Positions 9,682-19,346 of a stretch of DNA of 64,000 nt are shown here, piece by piece. The position numbers and the translations under genes were made by a program. The notes beneath the pieces are model-generated. The model was given only the letters and a program-made list of their open reading frames with translations, had not been told where the DNA came from and made no database searches. Within the stretch, counting starts at the first letter, position 1. Every line of letters starts with the position of its first letter. The stretch is from the NCBI GenBank assembly GCA_050953285.1, contig JBMNMK010000001.1:62001-126000 (forward strand), written 5' to 3'. The DNA is from Olsenella_K sp050953285. GTDB lineage: Bacteria > Actinomycetota > Coriobacteriia > Coriobacteriales > Atopobiaceae.

Positions 9682-10578
9682 ATGGGATCCACACACAAGA
9701 AAGCAGCGCGCGATGTCGTACTTTTTAGGCGAGAAGGGCAGGTAGAACCCCGCGTTGCGGCCGTGCATGACCTGTGCGGCTACGGCAAGTGCTCGCTGGG
9801 CGTCGCAATCCCTGTGCTCTCAGCTGCAGGGTGCGATGTTTGCCCCGTCCCTACATCGCTCTTCTCGGCACACACGCGCTTTCCCCACTTCTACATGCAT
9901 GACACCACGGACATGCTCAATGATTATCTGGATGCATGGAAAGACGAAGGTATTCAGCTTGATGCAATCTATTCAGGCTTTTTGGGCAGTGCGGTACAAG
10001 TTGAGGTCATTAAGCGCATGTACCGTGAGTACCCGCAGGCGCTCCGCATCGTCGATCCGGTGATGGGTGATGGTGGAAAACCCTATCCCACCTATACGAC
10101 AGAGATGTGCGAGGCTACAAAAGACCTGGTTGATGGTGCCGATGTCCTCACGCCCAACCTCACGGAGGCTCACATTCTTACAGGCATTGAATATGAGGGC
10201 CAAAATGTATCGGAGGCCTACGTCCAAAAAATCATGGACGCGCTGCTCAACATGGGCGCAAAGTATGTGGTGCTCAAGGGCATAGCGCGAGAAGATGGCA
10301 AGATCCGCAACTATCTCGCTGGCGCTGACATTGAGCCCGAAGAAAACGTGGTTGACCTGCGCCCCTTCATGCTTCACGGCACAGGCGACCTCTACGCAAG
10401 TTCCCTCTTGGCCGCCATCATGGCATCCAAGAGCCTCTCCGAAGCTGTAGCTTTCGCCGGCAAGTTTGTCTACGACGCCATGGGCATCACGCCCGCACAG
10501 CCTGACTACGAGGTCCGCGGCATCAGTTTTGAATCCAAACTTGGAGATATTGCAGCGCTTTTAGGCGATAAGCACTAA
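9682..10578 (+). CDS. Pyridoxal/pyridoxine kinase family protein
   Basis: Ribokinase-fold kinase, 298 residues from ATG 9682, preceded by AAAGGAAG; the longer open frame upstream is an Arg-rich artefact. It shows VAAVHDLCGYGKCSL near the N-terminus (vitamin-binding side), IVDPVMGDGG in the middle and LHGTGDLYAS, whose GTGD Asp is the catalytic base. This is the PdxK/PdxY pattern of B6 salvage. It is the only rightward gene between 4 and 22 kb, divergent from purE. Confidence 0.9.
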   Translation: MGSTHKKAARDVVLFRREGQVEPRVAAVHDLCGYGKCSLGVAIPVLSAAGCDVCPVPTSLFSAHTRFPHFYMHDTTDMLNDYLDAWKDEGIQLDAIYSGFLGSAVQVEVIKRMYREYPQALRIVDPVMGDGGKPYPTYTTEMCEATKDLVDGADVLTPNLTEAHILTGIEYEGQNVSEAYVQKIMDALLNMGAKYVVLKGIAREDGKIRNYLAGADIEPEENVVDLRPFMLHGTGDLYASSLLAAIMASKSLSEAVAFAGKFVYDAMGITPAQPDYEVRGISFESKLGDIAALLGDKH

Positions 10579-10678
10579 GCTCTCCGCACGTCCACTGCGC
10601 CGCGGTACCTGACCGCCATCGCGGCCGCACCAGGCGCCCCAGTGCGACGGCGCCAAACCAGAAACGCCCTGCAAAAAG

Positions 10679-10712
10679 ACACGGCACGCCTCACCTAAGA
10701 GACGTGCCGTGT
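10679..10712. terminator. Stem-loop terminator between convergent genes
   Basis: A 10-bp stem ACACGGCACG / CGTGCCGTGT with a 14-base loop. On the minus strand it is followed by TTTTT, so it ends transcription of the leftward gene at 10752. It may also stop the rightward kinase. Confidence 0.75.
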
Positions 10713-10751
10713 TGTCGTTACTTGTACGCAGGCACAACTGCAAGGATTGCG

Positions 10752-11786
10752 CTACGAGCTCGCATCAGACGTTGCCGTGTCTGAGTCCTGGGTCTTCTCG
10801 CCCGTTTCATCTGACTGTATGTCAGATGAAGAATCCGCCTGTTCAGAGGTCGTATCGGCATCCGCATCCGCGTTGGCATCTGCCGAGTCAGCATCCGACG
10901 CGGCCTCAGCCTCTGCCTTTGCGGCCTCAGCCTCTGCCTTTTGCTCCTCCACCGTCTCCGTTGGGTTCGTGCCTGTGGTGTCGCCGAAGCCTAGGATGGT
11001 TGTCGGCGTAAAGCGATTGGTGATCTGCTCACGCAGGACATCTTGCATCTTCTCATCAATACCTGAAATGGTGCAGTTAAAGCGCACGCCACCGTCGTCA
11101 GTGTAGGTCTTTGTCCAGACGAAGGTCATTAAGGAAGTTATGTTGCCGGTAGGCTTGAAGAAGCCAAAGAAGGAACTTGTGGCAATCTTGCCGGTATCAT
11201 CCAGATAGACCTGAACATGATAGGTCACGGTGTTGATATTCTGGTTGAGCAGCGCATTTGTAGCAAACGCGGCAGCCTGCACCTGAGAGCCCGCCAGGCA
11301 CTCCAGAACCGTTTGCGAGGTGGTGTCGATGACCGTCACCTCGACGCGACCCGCATTTTCATCGGCCTCTTGCACGCTAAAGTCATCCGGGAACTGGGTG
11401 AAGCCGTTGCCCCATTCAACGCCGCCACGAAGCGCACTTGCAACTGTTCTCACATTCACATTAGTTGAGAGATTGGCGGTATTGCTACGGCGTACATAGC
11501 CAAAGAACAGCTGTGTTCCCACAATGAGAACAAAGAAACCTATCACAAAGATAGAAGCAGCTTTTGCGATGGTCTTACCAACGTTAGAGCCAGACGGATC
11601 ATCTGCAGAAAGTGGGTCAATATCTACGCCGGCACCGGTGAGATGGCGGTGGCGACGCTGACGTGCGGCGGTCTCACTATTGGTGTGACCCGTCTCATCT
11701 ACCATGCTAAAGAGCTCTTCTGCCTCATCTGCAGAGAGTGAATTAGTTTGGATGCGGGCAATCTCCCGCCGCTTTTTTTGAGACAT
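10752..11786 (-). CDS. Single-pass membrane protein with acidic tail, function unknown
   Basis: I do not recognise the family. The 344 residues comprise a charged N-terminal region (MSQKKRREIARIQTN), one membrane helix at about residues 73-95, an outer domain of about 170 residues, and an Asp/Ala/Glu/Ser tail from about residue 265 that is likely disordered. The outer domain contains one predicted beta-rich region around VEVTVIDTTSQTVLECL. The signal-anchor layout suggests a secreted-side domain. It lies alone between the kinase and the Nudix gene. Confidence 0.6.
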   Translation of the reverse strand: MSQKKRREIARIQTNSLSADEAEELFSMVDETGHTNSETAARQRRHRHLTGAGVDIDPLSADDPSGSNVGKTIAKAASIFVIGFFVLIVGTQLFFGYVRRSNTANLSTNVNVRTVASALRGGVEWGNGFTQFPDDFSVQEADENAGRVEVTVIDTTSQTVLECLAGSQVQAAAFATNALLNQNINTVTYHVQVYLDDTGKIATSSFFGFFKPTGNITSLMTFVWTKTYTDDGGVRFNCTISGIDEKMQDVLREQITNRFTPTTILGFGDTTGTNPTETVEEQKAEAEAAKAEAEAASDADSADANADADADTTSEQADSSSDIQSDETGEKTQDSDTATSDASS

Positions 11787-11980
11787 TAACTCTCGTCCTG
11801 TTCAGGATATAGTGCCGTGAAACTTTTTGTAAAACCCCAGCTCAACACGTATATGCTACGCCATGCATTCCGCGGTGTTTGGCATTCATCCACAGTATAC
11901 GTTACTGTGGCCTCAATCACACATTTTAGAAAACTAAAACGGCAACAGGTCGCAGTGCAAAACCAGCTCAGCACGCGCGT

Positions 11981-12823
11981 CTATCTGCTGTCGGCGGTGT
12001 CGTCGACCTCGGTTTCTGTGCGCTTAACCTCGTCTGCGCCCTCACCCACGCTCAATCTGTGTGAAATGGCATCACAGGCCAGCGCGCCGACGACAGTCTT
12101 TGCGTCTTCAATCTTTCCATCGAGCACAGCATCAATAAACTCGCCAAGGTCTACCAGGTCAACATTTATGAACTCATCCGCGTCAGGATCGCTCTTCTCA
12201 AAGTGGAGACCGGTGGCCATATAGATGTGAATCAGCTCATCAGAAAAACCAACGCTGGAGATAATGGTCGTCAGAAAAGCCATCTTGTCGGCTACCATGC
12301 CAGTCTCTTCAAGCAGCTCTCGAGAAGCGCAGGCAAGCGGATCTTCTCCCGGATTGAGCTTTCCCGCAGGAATCTCCACCGTCACCCGATCAACGGCCGT
12401 TCTATACTGGCGCACCAGGCAGATGTGTCCGTCGTCAGTCAGCGCCACCACGGCCACCGCACCGGGATGACGCACCACGTCGCGGATCGCCGCACGACCA
12501 TCGGGCAGCGTCACCCGCAGGCGATCCACATTGAAAATCTTTCCCTGCCACGCCACATCTTCACACTCGACCTTCTCGGCCAGTGCCTTATCACGCGCGT
12601 CTTCATCCCCTAACACCAGATGCCGGCGCACCGGCGTACCAGAAACATGCGTGTGCAAGGATCTATCCCCATCAAACGTGAAACTTTCAGCCGCGTTCGA
12701 CATGCTGTCAACCGCGCGTGCCAGGTCATGCACCGTAGGCGCGCTCAAGGCAGACGATTCCGGAACTGCCTCACCAGGCCCCCCGTTGTGCTCACGTGCC
12801 GCGCCGCTCTTATCCGTAGCCAT
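11981..12823 (-). CDS. Nudix hydrolase, ADP-ribose pyrophosphatase type
   Basis: Hydrolyses nucleoside diphosphate derivatives, probably ADP-ribose. The Nudix box runs from GKLNPGEDP to RELLEETGM, matching GX5EX7REUXEEXGU. Upstream, VRHPGAVAVVAL and LVRQYRTAVDR are typical of the ADP-ribose subgroup, as is VEIPAGK. About 85 N-terminal residues precede the catalytic domain and are low in complexity. AAGGAGG lies at a good distance from ATG 12823, so the second of two adjacent ATGs is preferred over 12826. Confidence 0.88.
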   Translation of the reverse strand: MATDKSGAAREHNGGPGEAVPESSALSAPTVHDLARAVDSMSNAAESFTFDGDRSLHTHVSGTPVRRHLVLGDEDARDKALAEKVECEDVAWQGKIFNVDRLRVTLPDGRAAIRDVVRHPGAVAVVALTDDGHICLVRQYRTAVDRVTVEIPAGKLNPGEDPLACASRELLEETGMVADKMAFLTTIISSVGFSDELIHIYMATGLHFEKSDPDADEFINVDLVDLGEFIDAVLDGKIEDAKTVVGALACDAISHRLSVGEGADEVKRTETEVDDTADSR

Positions 12824-12927
12824 CATTTCCTCCTTATGTCAACGCGCGACTCCCGCGAGCCGCGCGTTACCAGTCATAATGCAAATGTAGTACGCCTGGG
12901 CAACCCTTACCGGGCAATAAAAGCCTG

Positions 12928-12941
12928 GGCGAGAAAACCCT
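12928..12941 (+). repeat. Dispersed GGCGAGAAACCCCT-type motif, one mismatch
   Basis: GGCGAGAAAACCCT followed by GC, just beyond the purD stop, between genes. It differs from the exact motif by one base. Confidence 0.7.
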
Positions 12942-12948
12942 GCACTCG

Positions 12949-14244
12949 CTACAGTCTATCGCGCCCCTTGATGGCCTTGATTCCAATGTCGTGGCGATAT
13001 GTCTTGCCCTCAAACCAGATCTTGTCGCAGGCAGAATACGCTGTATTACGCGCCTCCTCAAAGGTGGGAGCAACGGCTGTGACCGCCAGCACGCGACCAC
13101 CGTCAGTGAGCACGTCTCCGTCTTCTGTAAGGCAGGTACCAGCGTGGTAAACAAAGACACCGTCCATCTTATCGGCATCGTCTATGCCATAAATCTTCTT
13201 GCCCTTCTCGTATGGTCCAGGGTAGCCCACGCTGGCCAACACAACCGAAACCGCCCAGTCATCATCCCAGTCAATCATGTCTTCACTGAGCGTTCCGGCG
13301 TCACATGCCAGGAAGATATCCACCAGATCGCCCTTCATGCGCGGCAGCACAACCTGCGTCTCTGGATCACCCAGACGCGCATTGAACTCCAGAACCTTGG
13401 GACCATCCTTCGTGAGCATGAACCCACCATATAGGCAGCCAGAGTACTGGATACCTTCCCGATTAAGCTCCTCGATGACCTTCTTTTCAATGGCCACCAT
13501 CTCTTCAAGCTCACCATTAAGAAGAATGGGCACAGGACTATACACGCCCATGCCACCCGTATTGAGGCCCTTATCACCATCCAGTGCGCGCTTGTGATCC
13601 TGGCTCGTTGCAAGCGGCACAAGCGTAGTTCCGTCTGTGAAGGCAAGTAGACTGCACTCAGGACCTTCAAGCATCTCTTCTACGACAACGGTATTGCCCG
13701 CATCACCAAAAGCTCCGCCAAAGCACTCATCCACGCCTGCCAGCGCTTCTTCTGTGGTAGCCGCTACGATAACGCCCTTACCAGCAGCAAGTCCATCTGC
13801 CTTTACCACACACGGGCCCGCCAGTTCCTTAACGTATGCCCTGCAGGCTTCCTTGTCGGTAAATGCCTTATAGGCTGCCGTAGGCACACCTGCCTTGACC
13901 ATAATGTCTTTGGCAAACTCTTTGGAGCCTTCCAGGCGAGCAGCATCCTTATTAGGCCCAAACACGGCAATGCCGCGTGCGCGAACAGCATCTGCCACGC
14001 CCGCCACCAAAGGAACCTCTGGCCCTACAACCACAAGACCAATGTTGTTCTTTTCCGCCCACGCAGCCACATCTTCTGGGTTGATAGGATCTACTGCTGC
14101 GCGCGTAGCCATCTTGAGCATGCCGCCGTTACCAGGCGCGACGTAAAGCTTGCCCGCACGCGGCGACTGCGCAAGCTTTACCAAAATAGCGTGCTCGCGA
14201 CCACCTGCACCAATCAGCAGGATATCAACCTTGTTCTCTGCCAT
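12949..14244 (-). CDS. purD: Phosphoribosylamine-glycine ligase (GAR synthetase)
   Basis: ATP-grasp enzyme joining glycine to phosphoribosylamine, second step of purine synthesis. The 431 residues match the family. Seen are LLIGAGGREHAI, VAPGNGG, VVVGPEVPLVAG, FGPNKDAARLEGSK, VVKADGLAAGKGVIVA, LNTGGMGVYSP and EFNARLGDPETQ. GGAGGTTGAC precedes ATG 14244; an in-frame ATG four codons earlier would place the ribosome site inside the gene. Separated from the purE-purN run by about 3.5 kb but on the same strand. Confidence 0.97.
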   Translation of the reverse strand: MAENKVDILLIGAGGREHAILVKLAQSPRAGKLYVAPGNGGMLKMATRAAVDPINPEDVAAWAEKNNIGLVVVGPEVPLVAGVADAVRARGIAVFGPNKDAARLEGSKEFAKDIMVKAGVPTAAYKAFTDKEACRAYVKELAGPCVVKADGLAAGKGVIVAATTEEALAGVDECFGGAFGDAGNTVVVEEMLEGPECSLLAFTDGTTLVPLATSQDHKRALDGDKGLNTGGMGVYSPVPILLNGELEEMVAIEKKVIEELNREGIQYSGCLYGGFMLTKDGPKVLEFNARLGDPETQVVLPRMKGDLVDIFLACDAGTLSEDMIDWDDDWAVSVVLASVGYPGPYEKGKKIYGIDDADKMDGVFVYHAGTCLTEDGDVLTDGGRVLAVTAVAPTFEEARNTAYSACDKIWFEGKTYRHDIGIKAIKGRDRL

Positions 14245-14284
14245 GTCAACCTCCATCTCAGCTGCAGATCCTGATGCTCTCTTA

Positions 14285-14298
14285 GGCGAGAAGCCCCT
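14285..14298 (+). repeat. Dispersed GGCGAGAARCCCCT motif
   Basis: GGCGAGAAGCCCCT in the purA-purD gap. It carries G at the R position and differs from the exact copies by that base. Confidence 0.7.
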
Positions 14299-14363
14299 GG
14301 TCTAGCATGGTCCTGCGTGGTCTTGTGGGACTCACGCAGTCGTGCGTGGTCTTTCGTGACGCA

Positions 14364-14388
14364 AAGGGCTCCCTCATCAGGAGCCCTT
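14364..14388. terminator. Stem-loop downstream of purA
   Basis: AAGGGCTCC / GGAGCCCTT, 9-bp stem and 7-base loop, just beyond the purA stop. The plus-strand side has TTCTT after it and the minus side TTTG, so it is a plausible but modest terminator. Confidence 0.6.
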
Positions 14389-14399
14389 TTCTTACAGTA

Positions 14400-15680
14400 T
14401 TAGTGCCAGTAGCGGTCTATTGTCTGCTCGCGATCTGGGCCTACGGTGATGATGCTCACACGTACGCCAGCCAGCTGCTCAAGGAAGTCAATGTAGTCTT
14501 TGGCTTCACGCGGGAGCTGGTAGAAATTCCTCACGCCAGAGATGTCACACTTCCAGCCAGGAAGGGTCTCATATATGGGCTTGGCGTGGTAGAAGACACT
14601 CTGGTGCTCTGGCACCGTGGTGTACTGGCGGCCGTCACACTCATAAGCAACGCAGACCTTGATCTCATCCAGGCAGCCCAGCACGTCCAACTTGGTGATA
14701 GCCAGGTCAGTCAGGCCGTTCACGCGTGCGGCATAGTTCACCACAACAGCGTCGTACCAGCCGCAACGACGCTTACGTCCGGTGGTTACACCGTACTCAT
14801 GGCCAACCTCGCCGAGTTTATCGCCCACCTCATCATAGAGCTCCGTGGGGAAAGGACCTGAGCCCACGCGCGTGAGATAGGCCTTAGCAATACCGAGCAC
14901 GCGATTGATGTTGGTAGGTCCTATGCCAGAGCCAGTAACCGCGCCGCCGGCCGTGCAATTTGAACTGGTTACGAACGGATAGGTGCCAAAGTCGATATCT
15001 AACATGGTTGCCTGAGCACCCTCAAAGAGGATGGATTTGCCCTGGTCAAGCTGCTGGTTGAGGAACAGCGAGCTCTCCACGATGTAGGGGCGGATGCGCT
15101 CGGCGTAGGGCAGATAGGTCTCGCAGATTTGATCCACCGTATAAGTGGGCAGCTCATAGACCTTCTCCAGAATGGGGTTGGTGTATGCCAGCGCTGCCTC
15201 AAGCTTCTCACGGAAGATGTGCTCGTCGAGCATGTCCTGCACGCGCAGGCCCGTGCGATTCATCTTGTCCATGTAGGTTGGGCCGACGCCGCGCTTGGTG
15301 GTACCAATGAGATTCTTGCCTAATTTCTTCTCGTGCGCGCCATCCAGATCTTTGTGGTAGGGCATTACGATGTGGGCATTGCCAGAGATCTTGAGATCAT
15401 CGCAGCTGATCCCCTGCCCTTCCAGGGTGTCGATCTCGCTCAGGAGCACCTCAGGATCAACAATGCAACCATTACCAATCACGGGGAACGTGTTGGGATA
15501 CATCACGCCGGACGGCACCTGATGAAGCGCCAGCTTGTGGTCATTGGCTATAACGGTATGGCCAGCATTTGCTCCACCCGCGTAGCGACACACCACGTCG
15601 TAATCACCAGAAATGAGGTCGGTTACCTTGCCTTTTCCCTCATCGCCCCACTGTGCACCAACAAGAACGTCTGCAGGCAT
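14400..15680 (-). CDS. purA: Adenylosuccinate synthetase
   Basis: GTP-dependent first step from IMP to AMP. The 426-residue protein begins with VGAQWGDEGKGKVTDL, the GTP-binding signature. Further blocks are GGANAGHT, KRGVGPTYMDK, FEGAQ and GVTTGRKRRCGW. ATG 15680 follows GAGAGGAAGAG, and the five codons before it in frame are leader. It lies with purD and dnaB in a leftward run. Confidence 0.97.
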   Translation of the reverse strand: MPADVLVGAQWGDEGKGKVTDLISGDYDVVCRYAGGANAGHTVIANDHKLALHQVPSGVMYPNTFPVIGNGCIVDPEVLLSEIDTLEGQGISCDDLKISGNAHIVMPYHKDLDGAHEKKLGKNLIGTTKRGVGPTYMDKMNRTGLRVQDMLDEHIFREKLEAALAYTNPILEKVYELPTYTVDQICETYLPYAERIRPYIVESSLFLNQQLDQGKSILFEGAQATMLDIDFGTYPFVTSSNCTAGGAVTGSGIGPTNINRVLGIAKAYLTRVGSGPFPTELYDEVGDKLGEVGHEYGVTTGRKRRCGWYDAVVVNYAARVNGLTDLAITKLDVLGCLDEIKVCVAYECDGRQYTTVPEHQSVFYHAKPIYETLPGWKCDISGVRNFYQLPREAKDYIDFLEQLAGVRVSIITVGPDREQTIDRYWH

Positions 15681-15780
15681 TACTCTTCCTCTCAAGACAA
15701 ATAACGGACCTTTTTGCTGCTTTGTGCAGCCCTCTCAGTATATCCCTTCATGGTTTCAAGCTTGTAGCGCACTATGCGTA

Positions 15781-17172
15781 CTATGGCTCGTGATACTGAT
15801 CTACCTCGACAAACTTGGTGGAACCAGGAAGGAACGTAAGCGGAACAATATCCAAAGGACCAGAACGATTCTTAGCGATGATGAAGTCCGTAATATCCTT
15901 ATCGGGCCTGTCATCTCTGGCCGCTTCTTCATCCGTCATGGAGCGATCAAGCAGGATAACAATGTCCGCGTCTTGCTCAATAGAACCGGATTCTCGCAGG
16001 TCAGACAGCTGCGGGCGCTGGCCTTTGCGGTCGGTCACCTGACGGTTGAGCTGGGAGAGCGCAACCACGGGGACATCCAGATCTTTTGCCATGATCTTGA
16101 TACCGCGGCTCATCTCTGAGACCTCAGTTGCGCGGCTATCTGCTCTGTGCCGTCCGGCAGGGGGCGATAAGAGCTGCAAGTAGTCAATGATAACGACACC
16201 GTTTTGCTTACCATGCAGCATGCGGCGCGCCTTGGCACGGATTTCGGTGACGGTCGTGCCGGGGGTGTCGTCGATCATGATGTCTAAGCTCGAAAGTGAA
16301 TTGGTAGCCTCTAGAATTTGTGCCCACTGGTTGTCTCTGATGTTGGCAGAGCGGATGTCCATAAGGCCAATTCTTGCCTGTGCAGACAACAGCCTCTGCG
16401 CAATTTCTGTCTTACTCATCTCAAGCGAGAAGAAGGCCACGGATGCTCCCGCTGCTGCCGCATTTACGCACAAGTTCAAGGCAAACGACGTCTTACCGAC
16501 ACCAGGACGCGCGCCGATAACGACCATCTGACCGCCACGCAAACCCAAGAGACGTGCATCAATACCAGGGTAGCCAGTCTGTACGCCAAAGGAGTCTTTG
16601 CCACTTGCTGCCATATCACCCAGGTCGTTATAGAGCTGTTCCATAACTTCACCGAGCGTGGAGTAGTTGCTTCTAATGTCCCTATCGGTGACCGAAAGGA
16701 TCATGCGCTCTGCCTGGTCAACCACTTCTTTGGTATCTTCTGGCGCATCAAAGGCAAGAGCCGTGATCTGCGCTGAAGCTGCAATGATTTGACGGAGCGT
16801 TGTATCTCTTCTCATCATGCTTGCATGGTGATGCCATGATGCGAGTGCAAAGGTATTATTGCCGAGATCAAGCAGGTACGGCATGCCACCTACGCGCTCA
16901 AGTTCACCCTGGGACTTGAGGTAGTCCGCAAGACTTACAGGATCGACCGGCGCTGAGTTATTGAAGAGGTTATAGATGGCCTCAAAAATTTTGCGGTTTG
17001 AGGGGATGTAAAAATCTTCTGGCGTGAGCTCAATGATGCAATCTTGGAGAGCATCGGACGAAATCAACATAGCTGACAAGACAGATTTTTCCGCCTCAGG
17101 GTCTTGCGGCATAGCCACGTCCGTTGGCAGTGTTGCACGCGTCGGGTTGATATTCAAATTCTCAGACGCCAC
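15781..17172 (-). CDS. dnaB: Replicative DNA helicase
   Basis: Hexameric helicase that unwinds DNA at the fork. The 463 residues include the N-terminal primase-interacting domain (about 20-120), a linker, and the RecA-like domain with Walker A GARPGVGKTS at about 220-229, ISLEM-like FFSLEMSK, and IIDYLQLL as Walker B. No intein is present. The start is GTG 17172, preceded by GGGGGATCTT. Two TAGTTTTCAACA boxes lie about 230-290 bp upstream. Confidence 0.97.
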   Translation of the reverse strand: MASENLNINPTRATLPTDVAMPQDPEAEKSVLSAMLISSDALQDCIIELTPEDFYIPSNRKIFEAIYNLFNNSAPVDPVSLADYLKSQGELERVGGMPYLLDLGNNTFALASWHHHASMMRRDTTLRQIIAASAQITALAFDAPEDTKEVVDQAERMILSVTDRDIRSNYSTLGEVMEQLYNDLGDMAASGKDSFGVQTGYPGIDARLLGLRGGQMVVIGARPGVGKTSFALNLCVNAAAAGASVAFFSLEMSKTEIAQRLLSAQARIGLMDIRSANIRDNQWAQILEATNSLSSLDIMIDDTPGTTVTEIRAKARRMLHGKQNGVVIIDYLQLLSPPAGRHRADSRATEVSEMSRGIKIMAKDLDVPVVALSQLNRQVTDRKGQRPQLSDLRESGSIEQDADIVILLDRSMTDEEAARDDRPDKDITDFIIAKNRSGPLDIVPLTFLPGSTKFVEVDQYHEP

Positions 17173-17403
17173 AAGATCCCCCGTCGTTACTCGTCAATTC
17201 ACATATGAAAGTGTACTTCCTCAACGGGGGCGCTCACGCGTGTTTGTTATTTATCCACTCGAATCTCAGTAATGCAGATGTAAGAAGCACACAGCTTTCA
17301 CGTCTTAAGAACGTAAGCGAACAGCCAGAGAAATCTCAGCTGTTATGAACATCTGTCTCACGCTTCTTGGGTGGTCAGGCGTGGTTTTTTACACTTTTCA
17401 TAG

Positions 17404-17457
17404 TTTTCAACAAATTGCGAACACTCATAAAACCCCAGTTGGCACTAGTTTTCAACA
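17404..17457. promoter_or_regulatory. Two TTTTCAACA boxes upstream of dnaB
   Basis: TTTTCAACA at 17404-17412 and 17449-17457, both preceded by TAG. The same nonamer recurs at the dnaA promoter and oriC. The lone hairpin and a pair of GTAATAC heptamers (17602, 17623) lie further along this 530-bp gap between dnaB and rplI. A short open frame here (17367-17606) has no coding character and was left out. Confidence 0.45.
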
Positions 17458-17559
17458 TTCATAATACAGTTGTGTGTGTGCTCGAGCTGCACCCCACATT
17501 TGGTAGTCTTATTGTATTTTTGCAGGTAAATAGGCCTATCTGGGGCATGCATAGCAAAA

Positions 17560-17595
17560 GGTTCTCCCAACTTACGCGCTGTAGCTGGGAGAACC
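17560..17595 (-). terminator. Terminator of the rpsF-rplI cluster
   Basis: GGTTCTCCCA / TGGGAGAACC, 10-bp perfect stem with a 16-base loop. On the minus strand it is followed by TTTTGC and lies about 105 bp beyond the rplI stop. Confidence 0.75.
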
Positions 17596-17701
17596 ATTAT
17601 CGGTAATACAGTTATAGATGATGTAATACACCATCTCAAATTGTAGAAATCCTCCTTATTTGTGAAGGATCTCAACAATCTCTGAGGTAGACATGCCTGG
17701 G

Positions 17702-18241
17702 CTACTCTGCAGCCTCAGTCTCTGCCTCAGCCTCGGTGGCAACCGGAGCTTCCTCTGCCTCTGCCTCTTCAGCGGCAGGCTCTGGCTCTACCTCAGGCTC
17801 ATCGCCCACGAGGACGGTGATGGCTGCAGTGATCTCACGATAGAGGTTTACGCCAACCTCATGACGACCTGCAACCTTGATTGCCGCTGCGCGCTCAATG
17901 CGCTTGCGGTCAACTTCGACACCAAGCTGATCCTTGATTGCCTCAGCAATCATGGTCGTGGTGACAGAGCCAAAGAGCTGGCCTTCATCACCAATCTTGG
18001 CGTCAACTTTAACGAGCTTGCCATCAATTGCATCTTTGATAGCGTTAGCATCGGCAATGCGCTTCTCCTCGCGCTTGGCAATGCTGAACCTGCGCTGCTC
18101 GAGCTGCTTCAGGTTACCAGGGGTAGCAAGCTGGGCGATCTTATTGGGGATCAGATAGTTCTCTGCATATCCCTGAGCAACGTCTACAACGTCACCCTCG
18201 CCACCTTTGCCCCTCAGCTCACCCAAAAGGATGACTTTCAT
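17702..18241 (-). CDS. rplI: Ribosomal protein L9
   Basis: Binds 23S rRNA at the base of the L1 stalk. The 179 residues begin MKVILLGELRGKGGEGDVV, the L9 signature, with GYAENYLIP, the long connecting helix, and a C-terminal domain. About 30 extra Glu/Ala/Pro residues at the end are an acidic tail not found in the standard 148-150 residue protein. Good ribosome site (AAGGAGCGTCCC) before ATG 18241. Last gene of the leftward rpsF-ssb-rpsR-DUF2232-rplI cluster. Confidence 0.97.
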   Translation of the reverse strand: MKVILLGELRGKGGEGDVVDVAQGYAENYLIPNKIAQLATPGNLKQLEQRRFSIAKREEKRIADANAIKDAIDGKLVKVDAKIGDEGQLFGSVTTTMIAEAIKDQLGVEVDRKRIERAAAIKVAGRHEVGVNLYREITAAITVLVGDEPEVEPEPAAEEAEAEEAPVATEAEAETEAAE

Positions 18242-18280
18242 GGGACGCTCCTTCGGTATATCGACTGATGTCGATGGATG

Positions 18281-19330
18281 CTACTTACTGTTTGATCTCT
18301 TTTTACTGCGGATAAGGCCGATATTCATCTGCCTAAAATCAGCGAGCGCATCAATGAGACCAACAACGCACAAAACGTAAAACGAATACTCAAGATACAG
18401 ACCGAGAAGAACGGCAAGTATGCTCATGATGCCGCCTACCTCATACTTCTCCAAGACCCACCAGAGCAGGGAAAGACCCTGTATAAAGTAGGCGATACGA
18501 GCAGCCATGAGTAAGTTGAGTCCAATTGAAAGGCTTAAGGACTCATCCGTAAGGGCAAAGTGACTTACAGCGAGTACCCCTGCAGCCACAAGAACCAGAA
18601 TTGCCGTCCATGCTGGCAGGGCAAAACTCTTGAACTCCCATGCCGTATCTTCAATCACACGCCTTCTTCCTGCGACTACGGCACTTAAAGCAAAGGTGAC
18701 GTAGAACGCCCCCGATGTTAGGTAGACCGTAGGCCACAGAAGTGGCAAGAGCTTCATATACACACTCATCTGTGAACGTGTAGCCAGTGACACTGAAGAC
18801 ATATCAAGGCTTTCCGTAATGGTGGAGATAGCCTCATTCAAGGTTGTACCTTGATAGTGAGCTTCCATGCTCGTGACTATCCACAGCAAGACTGCTGCGA
18901 AGACTGCAATGCAGCAAAGCTGAACGGGTGTATTCTTCTTGGCCTGAATGGAGAAAGAAACAGAAACGATAACGCAGAGAGCTATGACTTGCTCTGCAAG
19001 CATATCAAGCGCTGCAGCTGTTCCATACAGTACAACACCCAGCGTTGTAGCCACCGCCATTCCTAAGAAGAGATAACCAAGACCCTTGCGGGAGAACTTT
19101 TGGCTTTCCTTTCTTAGAAACAGACCATAGCCAAAGCCTGCAGGTATACATGAGATCACCGGGATAATGAGAGAAGACATCATGCCCAAAAAGCACCAAA
19201 GTCTTGCTACTTTTTCCTTTAGATCTACTCCTGACTGCTTATTGCTTAAGTGAGTACTTTCTCCATCGTGTTGGTAGAACCCCTCTGGGGGTTCTGGTAT
19301 TCGGTTGTCATTATGTACGTCTTTGAACAC
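18281..19330 (-). CDS. DUF2232 (YybS-like) multi-pass membrane protein
   Basis: The 349-residue protein is hydrophobic with about eight membrane segments and a soluble N-terminal 40 residues. The C-terminal pattern YFIQGLSLLWWVLEKY, then a hydrophobic stretch, then GLIDALADFRQ, matches the DUF2232 family, which is usually found next to rpsR and rplI as here. Its function is unknown. The start GTG 19330 has only a weak ribosome site, so a later start is possible. Confidence 0.75.
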   Translation of the reverse strand: MFKDVHNDNRIPEPPEGFYQHDGESTHLSNKQSGVDLKEKVARLWCFLGMMSSLIIPVISCIPAGFGYGLFLRKESQKFSRKGLGYLFLGMAVATTLGVVLYGTAAALDMLAEQVIALCVIVSVSFSIQAKKNTPVQLCCIAVFAAVLLWIVTSMEAHYQGTTLNEAISTITESLDMSSVSLATRSQMSVYMKLLPLLWPTVYLTSGAFYVTFALSAVVAGRRRVIEDTAWEFKSFALPAWTAILVLVAAGVLAVSHFALTDESLSLSIGLNLLMAARIAYFIQGLSLLWWVLEKYEVGGIMSILAVLLGLYLEYSFYVLCVVGLIDALADFRQMNIGLIRSKKRSNSK

Positions 19331-19346
19331 GTGCTATGGACCTTAC

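Noticed and set aside
11890..11910. CCACAGT / ACTGTGG hairpin downstream of the Nudix gene as a terminator
   Set aside because: Only 7 bp and no T run on either strand; function cannot be supported.
17367..17606. A 79-codon open frame in the dnaB-rplI gap
   Set aside because: No ribosome site, no recognisable domain, and it runs through a terminator hairpin and the TTTTCAACA boxes.
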